64,000 bases of DNA from Ruminococcus sp. YE282. GTDB lineage: Bacteria; Bacillota; Clostridia; Oscillospirales; Acutalibacteraceae. The notes beneath the pieces were generated by a model. It was not told where the DNA came from. It saw nothing but the letters and a program-made list of their open reading frames with translations, and ran no database searches. The translations under genes were made by a program, and so were the position numbers. The stretch lies in assembly GCA_900101355.1 (NCBI GenBank), contig FMUV01000001.1, forward strand, positions 143,457 to 207,456, read 5' to 3'. This document shows positions 42,502-49,316 of this stretch, one piece after another; within the stretch, counting starts at the first letter, position 1, and every line of letters starts with the position of its first letter.

Positions 42502-42588
42502 GCGGCTAAATCATAACATCCTTCTAAAAAAAGAACTTGCGCTTTAGGCGCGACTAAATACATAAGATTTTGTTACGATAATTTCCGC
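42502..42588 (+). ncRNA. Hairpin RNA motif copy 3, enclosing a Leu-like anticodon arm
   Basis: Outer stem GCGG/CCGC, CTAA, inner helix ATCATAACA/TGTTACGAT (one G-T), TCCTTCT. The interior contains TTGCG-CTTTAGG-CGCGA, a 5-bp stem and 7-nt loop like a tRNA-Leu(TAG) anticodon arm. Confidence 0.73.
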
Positions 42589-42619
42589 AAAAAAATTAAT
42601 GTAAATAGCAAAAAACATA

Positions 42620-42648
42620 TTGACAGAAATATCATTCTATGATATAAT
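42620..42648 (+). promoter_or_regulatory. Promoter inside the hairpin-RNA array
   Basis: TTGACA (42620-42625), 17 nt, TATAAT (42643-42648), preceded by TAAATAGCAAAAAACAT. It would transcribe copies 4-6 with the permuted tRNAs and the following tRNA-Leu. Confidence 0.8.
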
Positions 42649-42674
42649 CTTAAATGTAAGTTAAACAAACTATT

Positions 42675-42750
42675 GTGGCTAACAAAATTCATCCTTCTAC
42701 CCGTATGGGAACAAAATTGGTAGTTTGTCTATTGAATTTTGAATTTCCAC
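42675..42750 (+). ncRNA. Hairpin RNA motif copy 4
   Basis: Outer stem GTGG/CCAC (compensated relative to GCGG/CCGC), CTAA, inner helix CAAAATTC/GAATTTTG (perfect), ATCCTTCT. The interior has CCC-GTAT-GGG and an ACAAA/TTTGT hairpin with loop ATTGGTAG that resembles a D arm. Confidence 0.75.
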
Positions 42751-42765
42751 TTTTACATAGTTTAA

Positions 42766-42897
42766 TCGGCTAAGAAACATCATCCTTCTAAAAAGTGTTA
42801 ATCTGTTTGTCGTGGGTTCGAGTCCCACCACGCTACGAATGTAGGGTGTAGCTCAGTTGGTAGAGCAACAGCGAAAAGTCGATGTTTCAATTTCCGA
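42766..42897 (+). ncRNA. Hairpin RNA motif copy 5, enclosing a permuted tRNA
   Basis: Outer stem TCGG/CCGA (again compensated), CTAA, inner helix GAAACATC/GATGTTTC (perfect), ATCCTTCT, then the permuted tRNA-Asn-like sequence, then AATTT. Separated from copy 4 by 15 nt. Confidence 0.8.
42795..42872 (+). tRNA. Circularly permuted tRNA, Asn(GTT)-like
   Basis: The 3' half comes first: T-GTT-AA (anticodon loop), TCTGT, T arm GTGGG-TTCGAGT-CCCAC, acceptor 3' strand CACGCTA. After six nt the 5' half follows: acceptor TAGGGTG, TA, D arm GCTC-AGTTGGTA-GAGC, anticodon stem AACAG. TAGGGTG and CACGCTA pair at six of seven positions; AACAG pairs with CTGTT. The reverse assignment (this 5' half with the next 3' half) fails to pair. 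The exact joining point in the anticodon loop is not visible. Confidence 0.72.
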
Positions 42898-42914
42898 ACA
42901 ATAATTGAATTTGG

Positions 42915-43041
42915 GCGGCTAACGAGTATCATCCTTCTTACAGCTCCAAACTGCAATCGCGGGTTCGATTCCCGCTCATCCAACCTTTGGGTGGTGGTCA
43001 AGTGGTAAGACAGCAGTTATGTACGATATTCAAATTCCCGC
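42915..43041 (+). ncRNA. Hairpin RNA motif copy 6, enclosing a permuted tRNA
   Basis: Outer stem GCGG/CCGC, CTAA, inner helix GAGTATC/GATATTC (one G-T pair), ATCCTTCT, then the permuted tRNA-Trp-like sequence, then AAATT. 17 nt after copy 5. Confidence 0.8.
42944..43017 (+). tRNA. Circularly permuted tRNA, Trp(CCA)-like
   Basis: 3' half first: CTCCAA (loop with anticodon CCA), ACTGC, T arm GCGGG-TTCGATT-CCCGC, acceptor TCATCCA. After A-CCTT the 5' half: acceptor TGGGTGG, TG, D arm GTC-AAGTGGTAA-GAC, A, stem GCAGT. TGGGTGG/TCATCCA pair at all seven positions (two G-T); GCAGT/ACTGC pair fully. The loop is one A shorter than a usual Trp loop. Confidence 0.75.
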
Positions 43042-43066
43042 AAAATAAATAGCACAAAACATAAAT

Positions 43067-43149
43067 GCGGATATGGCGGAATAGGTAGACGCGCGTGATT
43101 TAGGTTCACGTGTCCCTGTGGCGTGTGGGTTCAAGTCCCTCTATCCGCA
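43067..43149 (+). tRNA. tRNA-Leu(TAG)
   Basis: Class II tRNA in normal order: acceptor GCGGATA/TATCCGC, anticodon stem CGTGA/TCACG with loop TTTAGGT (anticodon TAG), variable arm, T loop TTCAAGT; CCA encoded. Confidence 0.93.
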
Positions 43150-43169
43150 CCAAAATTAAGGAGAACCAT

Positions 43170-43460
43170 ATGAAAAAGATTTTGAGCATTATGTTCACGG
43201 TAATTGCAATAACTGGTATAATTTTCACTTTCGCAAGAGCCACAGCGATTGTCGAAAGAGGAAGTCAAGCATTTGGCGGCGAAATGCTCATTCTTTTAAT
43301 TCCTGTTATCGCGTGGATTGTTTATTGCAATGTTAATACTACAAAGCAGGAGTTTAAGGATTACAAGTTGACAGATGAAGCCGAGGGCGCGGGTTATATT
43401 GCAAATCCTGATTTCGGTGGGTCAATTCAAATCACAGACATTAACGAAATTTCGATATGA
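43170..43460 (+). CDS. Two-helix membrane protein (96 aa)
   Basis: Signal-like first helix (ILSIMFTVIAITGIIFTFA) and a second helix (EMLILLIPVIAWIVYCNV), then an acidic tail. ATG 43170 follows AAGGAGAACC. Located between tRNA-Leu genes; function unknown. Confidence 0.6.
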   Translation: MKKILSIMFTVIAITGIIFTFARATAIVERGSQAFGGEMLILLIPVIAWIVYCNVNTTKQEFKDYKLTDEAEGAGYIANPDFGGSIQITDINEISI

Positions 43461-43481
43461 TAATCACCTCCTTTAAAGGCA

Positions 43482-43497
43482 AAGCGGAAAGACGTTT
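43482..43497 (+). repeat. GAAAGA-loop hairpin 6
   Basis: AAGCG-GAAAGA-CGTTT (one G-T pair), 24 nt before tRNA-Leu(TAA). Confidence 0.72.
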
Positions 43498-43521
43498 GAC
43501 AGCCGGATAGACGGCAAAAAT

Positions 43522-43605
43522 GCGGGTGTGGTGGAATTGGTAGACACATCGGGTTTAAGCCCCGATGGGCGTTTGCCCGTGCAAGTTCGAGTCTTGTCAC
43601 CCGCA
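43522..43605 (+). tRNA. tRNA-Leu(TAA)
   Basis: Class II: acceptor GCGGGTG/CACCCGC, anticodon stem TCGGG/CCCGA with loop TTTAAGC (anticodon TAA), T loop TTCGAGT; CCA encoded. Confidence 0.94.
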
Positions 43606-43611
43606 CCATAT

Positions 43612-43685
43612 GCTCCGATAGCTCAATAGGTTAGAGCGTTCGCCTTATAAGCGATTGACGATTGGTTCAATCCCATCTCGGAGTA
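43612..43685 (+). tRNA. tRNA-Ile(TAT)
   Basis: Acceptor GCTCCGA/TCGGAGT, D arm GCTC/GAGC, loop CTTATAA (anticodon TAT), T loop TTCAATC; CCA encoded. It would read ATA. Confidence 0.9.
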
Positions 43686-43724
43686 CCACAAACATAGTCA
43701 AAATCATTTAAGGAGAAGTTTGCG

Positions 43725-45191
43725 TTGAGTACAGATAAGAAATACTATAAAATTTCACAATATACAATGAAATGCCGACTTTATCCGAATAAAACGGTTG
43801 CTAAAGGTTTTGATAAGGCAATTCAAGCTATTCATTGTTATCATAATTGCCTTTTATACGATATTTTTAATGGAAACATTGAATCTACTGCAAAGCCATA
43901 TAAGCCAAAAAAGGAATCAAAGCCTGAGAAAAAGAAAAATGAAAGCGATTTTGATTATCGGCAACGTCTTTACTCTTATGAACAAAAGCAAAAGTACAAA
44001 GAGGGCGATATAATTCATTTCCCGAATTTGAATTACGCATTTTCCGCAGAGTATAAGAACAAGTTAATCGAAGAACATCCCGTAATCGCTAATGCTCCGG
44101 CTTCTGCAATCACAGCAAAGATTGGTCTTATGTCCGATGTTAAGAAATCGCTCGGCAAACTTCCAATCGAATTTCAGAAACCAAAGTATTATAGCAAGAA
44201 AAAGCCAAGACAGAGTTTTTCTTATCAAGATGTATTAGGTAAATTAGTTGAAACCGATAATAAAAATGTATTGTTTATTAAACTGCCAGAGAAATTTGGC
44301 GGCACACGCTCAAATCCTGCAAAGTGTAAAATTCGCGGTTGGAATAAAAAAATTCGTTTTGATAGATACGGGGAAATAAATTTTATAGATTATTTCAAAT
44401 CCAATCCAAACAAAAGGATTACTATTAAAATCGAAAAGGATAATTGTGGTGATTATTGGATTGTTTTTTCACTGACCAATGTTTATAAGTCAATGGCAAA
44501 TCCACAAAATACATTTGGTGGTATTGATGTTGGAATAAAAGATATTGCTATTCTTTCTGATAATACAAAATTTGAAAATCGAAAATTTAAGGATGAAGAA
44601 AAACAGCATATTAAATTTTTGAATAGGCGATTGAGCAGAAGGCAAGGTTGGTCTAACGAAGAATTTAGAGATGGCTATAAGCAGAACAAAGATATGATTG
44701 TATCAAAAACATATCAGAGAACACAGCTTAAACTTTCTAAATTACACAGAAAAATCGCTCGTAAGAGGGAGAACTATAATCATAATATAACCACAAAGAT
44801 TATAAATACATATTCGTTCATTGGTATTGAAACTCTGAATGTAACTGGTATGTTTAGAAACAGACATTTATCAAATGCTTTGTCGGATGCCGCTATGGGA
44901 GAAATTTTGTCAATGCTTAAATATAAAGCAGAATGGTATGACAGAATCATTCAACCCATCAGTCAATGGTCGCCATCAAGTAAACGGTGTAGTTGCTGCG
45001 GATATATTAGACCAAAGTTGGGCTTACATATCAGAGAGTGGCAATGTCCAAAATGCGGAACGTTTCACGATAGAGATGTAAATGCCGCAATAAATATTCT
45101 TTACTATGCTTTGTTAATTTATTACGGCGAAGAAAAAGGCAAAGAAATTTTTGAAAAATTGAATAATAATTTTCAATTATTATGTGCATAG
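43725..45191 (+). CDS. Compact TnpB/Cas12-family RNA-guided nuclease
   Basis: A 488-residue protein starting at TTG 43725 (AAGGAGAAG upstream). The RuvC triad is intact: D268 in GIDVGIKD, E369 in GIETLNV and D451 in DRDVNAAINI. A zinc-finger insert with two Cys pairs (CSCCG...CPKCG) lies before the last Asp, as in TnpB and Cas12f/Cas12-U effectors. Size is in the overlap of large TnpB and small Cas12. A true CRISPR array 197 nt downstream argues for use as a type V effector. No Cas1/Cas2 or TnpA neighbours. It would cut DNA complementary to its spacers. Confidence 0.85.
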   Translation: MSTDKKYYKISQYTMKCRLYPNKTVAKGFDKAIQAIHCYHNCLLYDIFNGNIESTAKPYKPKKESKPEKKKNESDFDYRQRLYSYEQKQKYKEGDIIHFPNLNYAFSAEYKNKLIEEHPVIANAPASAITAKIGLMSDVKKSLGKLPIEFQKPKYYSKKKPRQSFSYQDVLGKLVETDNKNVLFIKLPEKFGGTRSNPAKCKIRGWNKKIRFDRYGEINFIDYFKSNPNKRITIKIEKDNCGDYWIVFSLTNVYKSMANPQNTFGGIDVGIKDIAILSDNTKFENRKFKDEEKQHIKFLNRRLSRRQGWSNEEFRDGYKQNKDMIVSKTYQRTQLKLSKLHRKIARKRENYNHNITTKIINTYSFIGIETLNVTGMFRNRHLSNALSDAAMGEILSMLKYKAEWYDRIIQPISQWSPSSKRCSCCGYIRPKLGLHIREWQCPKCGTFHDRDVNAAINILYYALLIYYGEEKGKEIFEKLNNNFQLLCA

Positions 45192-45387
45192 CACTGATAA
45201 TAAAAGGGTTGCAGGCACAACGCCGCCCTGTGCGAGCCACAAGTAACCATAAATTATGTGGGAGGTTCGCACCAAGTAGGCATAAGAAATCGGTAGTATA
45301 TGCTGTAAAATCGGCAATACAAAGTAGATATTGCTTATGCAATCACTATATATGCGCGAATTGAAATATCAAACACAATATGTTGCG
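45192..45387 (+). ncRNA. Candidate guide-associated RNA between nuclease and array
   Basis: No ORF. GGTT...AACC and GCACA/TGTGC form a nested hairpin just after the stop codon (about 45208-45252). Near 45335-45365 there is a TCACTATATATGCGCGAATTG stretch that looks like a decayed repeat. It may act as omega/tracr-like RNA or as array leader; I see no convincing anti-repeat. Confidence 0.45.
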
Positions 45388-45838
45388 GTTATAACTCACG
45401 GGTATATATGAATTGTGAGGCTTAACCGCGAAGAACTATTCCAACTCAAATGGTTATAACTCACGGATATATGAATTGTGAGTCAAAAGGCTATCAAGTA
45501 TTTACTCAAACGTCTTGTTATAACTCACGGGTATATATGAATTGTGAGCTTTCTTGACACCAATAATTTTGTCGGTTATAAGTTATAACTCACGTGTATA
45601 TACGAATTGTGAGCACAAATGGCAATCGTGATAATGCTGTTTCAAGGGTTATAACTCACGCATATGTATGAATTGTGAACCCATTCTACTGTATATATGA
45701 ATTGTGAGTAAGAAAGTCAGAGCAACTGCAAGCAAGGTTTGGTTGTAACTTGCGTATATGTGTGAATTGTGAACTTTCAGAAAATCCTATTACGATAGGT
45801 TGACAAACTGCAACTCACGTGTGTATATGAATTGTGAG
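45388..45838 (+). CRISPR. CRISPR array, seven repeats plus one partial
   Basis: A 32-nt repeat starting GTTATAACTCACGGG and ending ATATGAATTGTGAG occurs at 45388, 45453, 45517, 45582, 45648, 45742 and about 45807; a 3' fragment lies at 45689-45708. Spacers are 33-34 nt and unrelated. CTCAC and GTGAG at the repeat ends can form a stem. The last repeats are more diverged, so the leader is likely at the nuclease side. The array directly follows the compact Cas12/TnpB gene. Confidence 0.9.
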
Positions 45839-45938
45839 TACCGATACGTTAAATCAAGATATCACAAATAGCAGGACATTGAATAGTGTTTAGGCATTGA
45901 GTAGGAATTATCCCGTTGGAGCGGTATTGATGACATTT

Positions 45939-46020
45939 GCGAGCGTGACGGAACGGGTAGACGTTGCAGATTCAAAATCTGTTGCCGAAAGGCGTGTGGG
46001 TTCGAGTCCCACCGCTCGTA
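45939..46020 (+). tRNA. tRNA-Leu(CAA)
   Basis: Class II: acceptor GCGAGCG/CGCTCGT, anticodon stem CAGAT/ATCTG with loop TTCAAAA-type (anticodon CAA), T arm GTGGG-TTCGAGT-CCCAC; CCA encoded. Confidence 0.92.
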
Positions 46021-46180
46021 CCAGCCGTTGTTGTTCGTTGTTCGCAGCGGCGGCGTTGTTGTTGTTGGCAGAGAACGCGGAAAACTCTGTACAAAAAATA
46101 TCCGACAAAGGGCAGGGAGCAGAGCCTATGGCGCGGTGATAACTCTATTCCGCGCACTACAAAAGAAAAGGGCGATTTTT

Positions 46181-46450
46181 ATGACCACTTACGAAACAAG
46201 GCGAGAATCCAACAAGAAAGTTGACCGGCAAAAGCGATACAATCAAATCCTGCACATTCTAAAAGGTCGCACGATGACCGCGAAGGAAGTAGCAGTTGAG
46301 ATGAACAGGCGCGGATTAACGCCGACATCGGAACGAAATTTTGCGGCTCCGCGATTAACAGAGCTTGTGAATGATGGCTTGGTTGAAGTAGTTGGTAAAA
46401 CTGTTTGCGAATATACTTCCAAGAAAGTGGCTCAGTATAGATTAATTTAG
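46181..46450 (+). CDS. Winged-helix DNA-binding protein
   Basis: An 89-residue protein: RYNQILHILKGRTMTAKEVAVEMNRRGLTPTSERNFAAPRLTELVNDGLVEVVGK is a clear winged helix (helix-turn-helix plus wing). ATG 46181 is chosen because the domain begins right after it; the frame is open upstream over the tRNA-Leu 3' flank. Likely a small transcription regulator. Confidence 0.68.
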   Translation: MTTYETRRESNKKVDRQKRYNQILHILKGRTMTAKEVAVEMNRRGLTPTSERNFAAPRLTELVNDGLVEVVGKTVCEYTSKKVAQYRLI

Positions 46451-46507
46451 TCCTTTATTATTCATTCATATGAGTTTCGGACGTTCTCACCAAAAACGTC
46501 TACACAT

Positions 46508-46582
46508 ACGGGCATAACTCAGTTTGATTAGAGTACCTGCTTTGGGAGCAGGGGGTCGCAGGTTTGAGTCCTGTCGCCCGTA
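46508..46582 (+). tRNA. tRNA-Pro(TGG)
   Basis: Acceptor ACGGGCA/CGCCCGT (last pair mismatched), anticodon stem CCTGC/GCAGG with loop TTTGGGA (anticodon TGG), T arm GCAGG-TTTGAGT-CCTGT; CCA encoded. Confidence 0.92.
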
Positions 46583-46605
46583 CCAAAATTAAAAGAGGGA
46601 TTGAA

Positions 46606-47415
46606 ATGAGTAAAAAATACAGTGAGTTCGACAAACGTATGAAAAAGTATGAATATGTCACGCGAACATATTTGACAACACGAACTCCCGCAATCATTAG
46701 GATAGATGGCAAAAGTTTTCATATATTCACCAGAGGGTTTAAGAAACCATTTGATGATGTCCTTTCCAACGCTATGCAAGCAACAATGAAATATCTTTGT
46801 GAAAACATTCAAGGTTGCGTTCTTGGATATACTCAATCAGATGAAATCACATTGGTTTTAGTTGATTATAAGGGTATTGATACTTGTGCTTGGTTTGATT
46901 ACAACATTCAGAAATGTGCGAGTGTTGCCGCAAGTATGGCTACATTGGTATTTAAGCAGTTTTTTGATTATCAAAATAATTGTTGGTATGAAAAATCAGA
47001 TAAGGGTAATTCATTTACGAGTTCGGATATAGATATTTATAATCGACATTGCGAAGCACTTTATAATAAAGGTGCAATGTTTGATGCCCGCATTTTCAAT
47101 ATTCCAAAAGAGGAAGTGTGCAACAACATCTTATGGCAACAACAGGATGCGATACGCAACTCCATCCAAATGGTCGGTCACGCAAATTTCTCCGACAAGC
47201 AAATGCACAGCAAAAACACAACCGAAATCAAAGAAATGCTTTTGAGTGAAAAGGGCATTAACTGGAATGATTTGCCGACAAAATTTCAGCGCGGGAGTTG
47301 TTGTATTAAAACCGTGAACGAGCAGACCGGCAGAAGTGAATGGAGAATCGACAATGAAATCCCGATTTTCAAAGGCGAGGGTCGTAACTATATCGAGGGC
47401 TTGATTTATGTCTGA
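46606..47415 (+). CDS. Thg1-like 3'-to-5' RNA polymerase (tRNA-His guanylyltransferase family)
   Basis: A 269-residue protein with the Thg1 signatures: PAIIRIDGKSFHIFTRGF (first catalytic Asp near residue 33), GYTQSDEI (second acidic pair) and FDARIFNIPKEEVCNNILWQQQDAIRNS. Thg1 adds G at -1 of tRNA-His; bacterial and phage Thg1-like proteins repair truncated tRNA 5' ends in the reverse direction. It follows tRNA-Pro by 24 nt and lies in the same region as many atypical tRNAs, so a role in their maturation is plausible. Confidence 0.85.
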   Translation: MSKKYSEFDKRMKKYEYVTRTYLTTRTPAIIRIDGKSFHIFTRGFKKPFDDVLSNAMQATMKYLCENIQGCVLGYTQSDEITLVLVDYKGIDTCAWFDYNIQKCASVAASMATLVFKQFFDYQNNCWYEKSDKGNSFTSSDIDIYNRHCEALYNKGAMFDARIFNIPKEEVCNNILWQQQDAIRNSIQMVGHANFSDKQMHSKNTTEIKEMLLSEKGINWNDLPTKFQRGSCCIKTVNEQTGRSEWRIDNEIPIFKGEGRNYIEGLIYV

Positions 47416-47707
47416 GGTCGAAAAGTTCATTGAGCGTTTCCGCACGAAAGAAACAATCGAAGTTTTCACTCGCGGGTGTTGCTATTGGTTTGCGTATATC
47501 CTCTGTGGCAGATTTCCGCAAGCAGAACTTATGTACGACCTAACTGAAAACCATTTTATGGTTGAGATTGATGGTCGGTTATATGACATCACGGGAGATG
47601 TAACGGGTGAATATACGCCGATTCCGTGGGATTTCTATGACGATATTGTTCATAAAAGGAGGATTGAGCGAGATTGTGTGCTTTTCGCAAATTTGAAAGA
47701 TACATAA
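47408..47707 (+). CDS. Hypothetical protein with YDITGDV motif (99 aa)
   Basis: FTRGCCYWFAYILCGRFPQAELMYDLTENHFMVEIDGRLYDITGDVTGEYTPIPWD: this resembles small phage proteins with a buried Cys and a C-terminal strand block. Overlaps the Thg1-like gene by 8 nt. Function unknown. Confidence 0.58.
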   Translation: MSEVEKFIERFRTKETIEVFTRGCCYWFAYILCGRFPQAELMYDLTENHFMVEIDGRLYDITGDVTGEYTPIPWDFYDDIVHKRRIERDCVLFANLKDT

Positions 47708-47712
47708 AAACA

Positions 47713-48480
47713 ATGGGTTTGTCCGATAAAATACTACCAAAAGAATTGCGTAAAAGCACTTTGCTTGGATATTGGGCACCGCCCGAAGAAGAAAAAGAAA
47801 TGACAGCAGAAGAAGTAACAAAATATGCGCGCAGCGAAATTAGAGCGTATCTTAATCCAAATCCTGGATTTGTGCGTGTTGTGGATGGCAAAATTCCAAA
47901 TGATGCGCTTCTCACATATTACAATCAACACAAAGAGGAATTTAACACAATGATTAAGGAGAATGAAGAAATGAGTTATGCTTTAACAGTAACGGGAAAC
48001 AGAATGATTAAAGAGGACGGTGAGGTAAAATTTGCTTATATCGTCTCTCCCGGGCTATTTGATATTGTCACGGATGCGGTTATTCCCGAAATCGAGGACG
48101 TTCAATCTATCAACAACAAGGTTGTAATCGTCAAGTTTGCCGACGGCACTTCCGAAAAGGCGGTTCTAAGCGAGAACGACACCTTCTCTCTCGAACAGGG
48201 TGTGTCAATCTGCATTACAAAGAAGATTTTGAACAAGGTGCTAAAGGGCGCGAGCGGCACTTCCGCGTACAACAAGCTCGTTGATTATGGCTTAAAGGTC
48301 TACGACAAGAAGCAGAAAGAAATCAAAGAAGCAATCGCGGCGAAAAAGGCTGAGAAAGATGCCGAACAAAGGAAGATTGACAGAATCCGCAAAAAGAGAG
48401 CAAAGCACAAGGCAAAGCTGAGAGAGGAACAGATTGAGATTCAGGCAGAAGCGTACCGCCGCGCGATGAAGTCAGAGTAA
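47713..48480 (+). CDS. Hypothetical protein, basic coiled C-terminus
   Basis: About 255 residues. The first 85 are acidic/helical; from MSYALTVTGNRMIKEDGEVKF (ATG 47972, with AAGGAGAATG upstream) a second part begins with IEDVQSINNKVVIVKFADGTSEKAVLSENDTFSLEQGVSICITKKIL and ends in a lysine-rich coil. Two alternative starts may yield two forms. Unknown function. Confidence 0.55.
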   Translation: MGLSDKILPKELRKSTLLGYWAPPEEEKEMTAEEVTKYARSEIRAYLNPNPGFVRVVDGKIPNDALLTYYNQHKEEFNTMIKENEEMSYALTVTGNRMIKEDGEVKFAYIVSPGLFDIVTDAVIPEIEDVQSINNKVVIVKFADGTSEKAVLSENDTFSLEQGVSICITKKILNKVLKGASGTSAYNKLVDYGLKVYDKKQKEIKEAIAAKKAEKDAEQRKIDRIRKKRAKHKAKLREEQIEIQAEAYRRAMKSE

Positions 48481-48485
48481 ATTTG

Positions 48486-48520
48486 AGGGAGCGCGGATAG
48501 CACTCCCTTATTTTATTGAA
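48486..48520 (+). terminator. Rho-independent terminator
   Basis: AGGGAG (48486-48491) / CTCCCT (48503-48508) followed by TATTTTATT, five bases after the previous stop codon. Confidence 0.65.
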
Positions 48521-48548
48521 TATTTACGAATAAAGAGAGAGATTAAGT

Positions 48549-49316
48549 TTGAATAATATAGGAATAAAGCGAATGAATAATGTTGGGCAAATGATGGAAA
48601 TTATTGATTATCAAGATTGTCATAATGTTTTTGTGAAATTTGATGATGGAACGATTGTAAAATGCAGTATGAATAGTTTCCGGGCTGGTGGAGTAAAAAA
48701 TCCTAATAGCATTTCTGTTTGCGGAGTAGGAATTGTCGGGAATAAATATCCTATTCGTGAAAATAAACAACTTTGTAAAGAATATTTAGTTTGGTCAAAA
48801 ATGTTGGAAAGATGCTATAAGAATAATAGAAGCAATAAAAATAAATCATACATTGGATGTTCTGTTTGCAAAGAATGGTTGTATTATCCGAATTTTTACG
48901 AATGGTTACATAGTCAATCAAATTATGAAAAGTGGAAAACAGAAAAATATACGATTGACAAAGATATTATACAAAAGGGAAATAAAATATATGAACCTTC
49001 AAAATGTTGTTTAGTGCCATATTATATAAATCTGTTGCTTACCAATCACAAAAGCGCGAGAGGCGAATATCCAGTTGGTGTAATTTATAATAAAAGAGAT
49101 GATTGTTTCGATGTGATAGTTAATGATGGCATATTGACTGATAAGAAAAAAATTCATTTATATGGATTTCAAAATCCAACTATTGCATTTTATAAATATA
49201 AAGAATTAAAAGAAAAAATAATCAAAGAAAGAGCAAAACAAGAATTTGAACTCAAAAATATAACGGAAGATTGTTATAACGCATTATTAAGATATAAGAT
49301 AGAAATAACAGATTGA
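48549..49316 (+). CDS. HNH-type homing endonuclease
   Basis: A 255-residue protein. YLVWSKMLERCYKNN, YIGCSVCKEWLYYPNFYEWLH, IDKDIIQKGNKIYEPSKCCLVPYYIN and RGEYPVGVIYNKRDDCFDV match the phage homing family with an HNH-like core and a C-terminal AP2-like DNA-binding segment. It lies between unrelated genes and is more AT-rich than they are, in line with recent insertion. Confidence 0.72.
   Translation: MNNIGIKRMNNVGQMMEIIDYQDCHNVFVKFDDGTIVKCSMNSFRAGGVKNPNSISVCGVGIVGNKYPIRENKQLCKEYLVWSKMLERCYKNNRSNKNKSYIGCSVCKEWLYYPNFYEWLHSQSNYEKWKTEKYTIDKDIIQKGNKIYEPSKCCLVPYYINLLLTNHKSARGEYPVGVIYNKRDDCFDVIVNDGILTDKKKIHLYGFQNPTIAFYKYKELKEKIIKERAKQEFELKNITEDCYNALLRYKIEITD

Noticed and set aside
42842-42982. Ordinary-order tRNAs with introns spanning adjacent hairpin units
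   Set aside because: The acceptor strands TAGGGTG and TCATCCA pair poorly, while the permuted pairs within each unit match.
42290-43041. Hairpin RNA copies as group I introns
   Set aside because: No P/Q/R/S elements (for example no AGAGACTA) and units of about 85-130 nt are too small.
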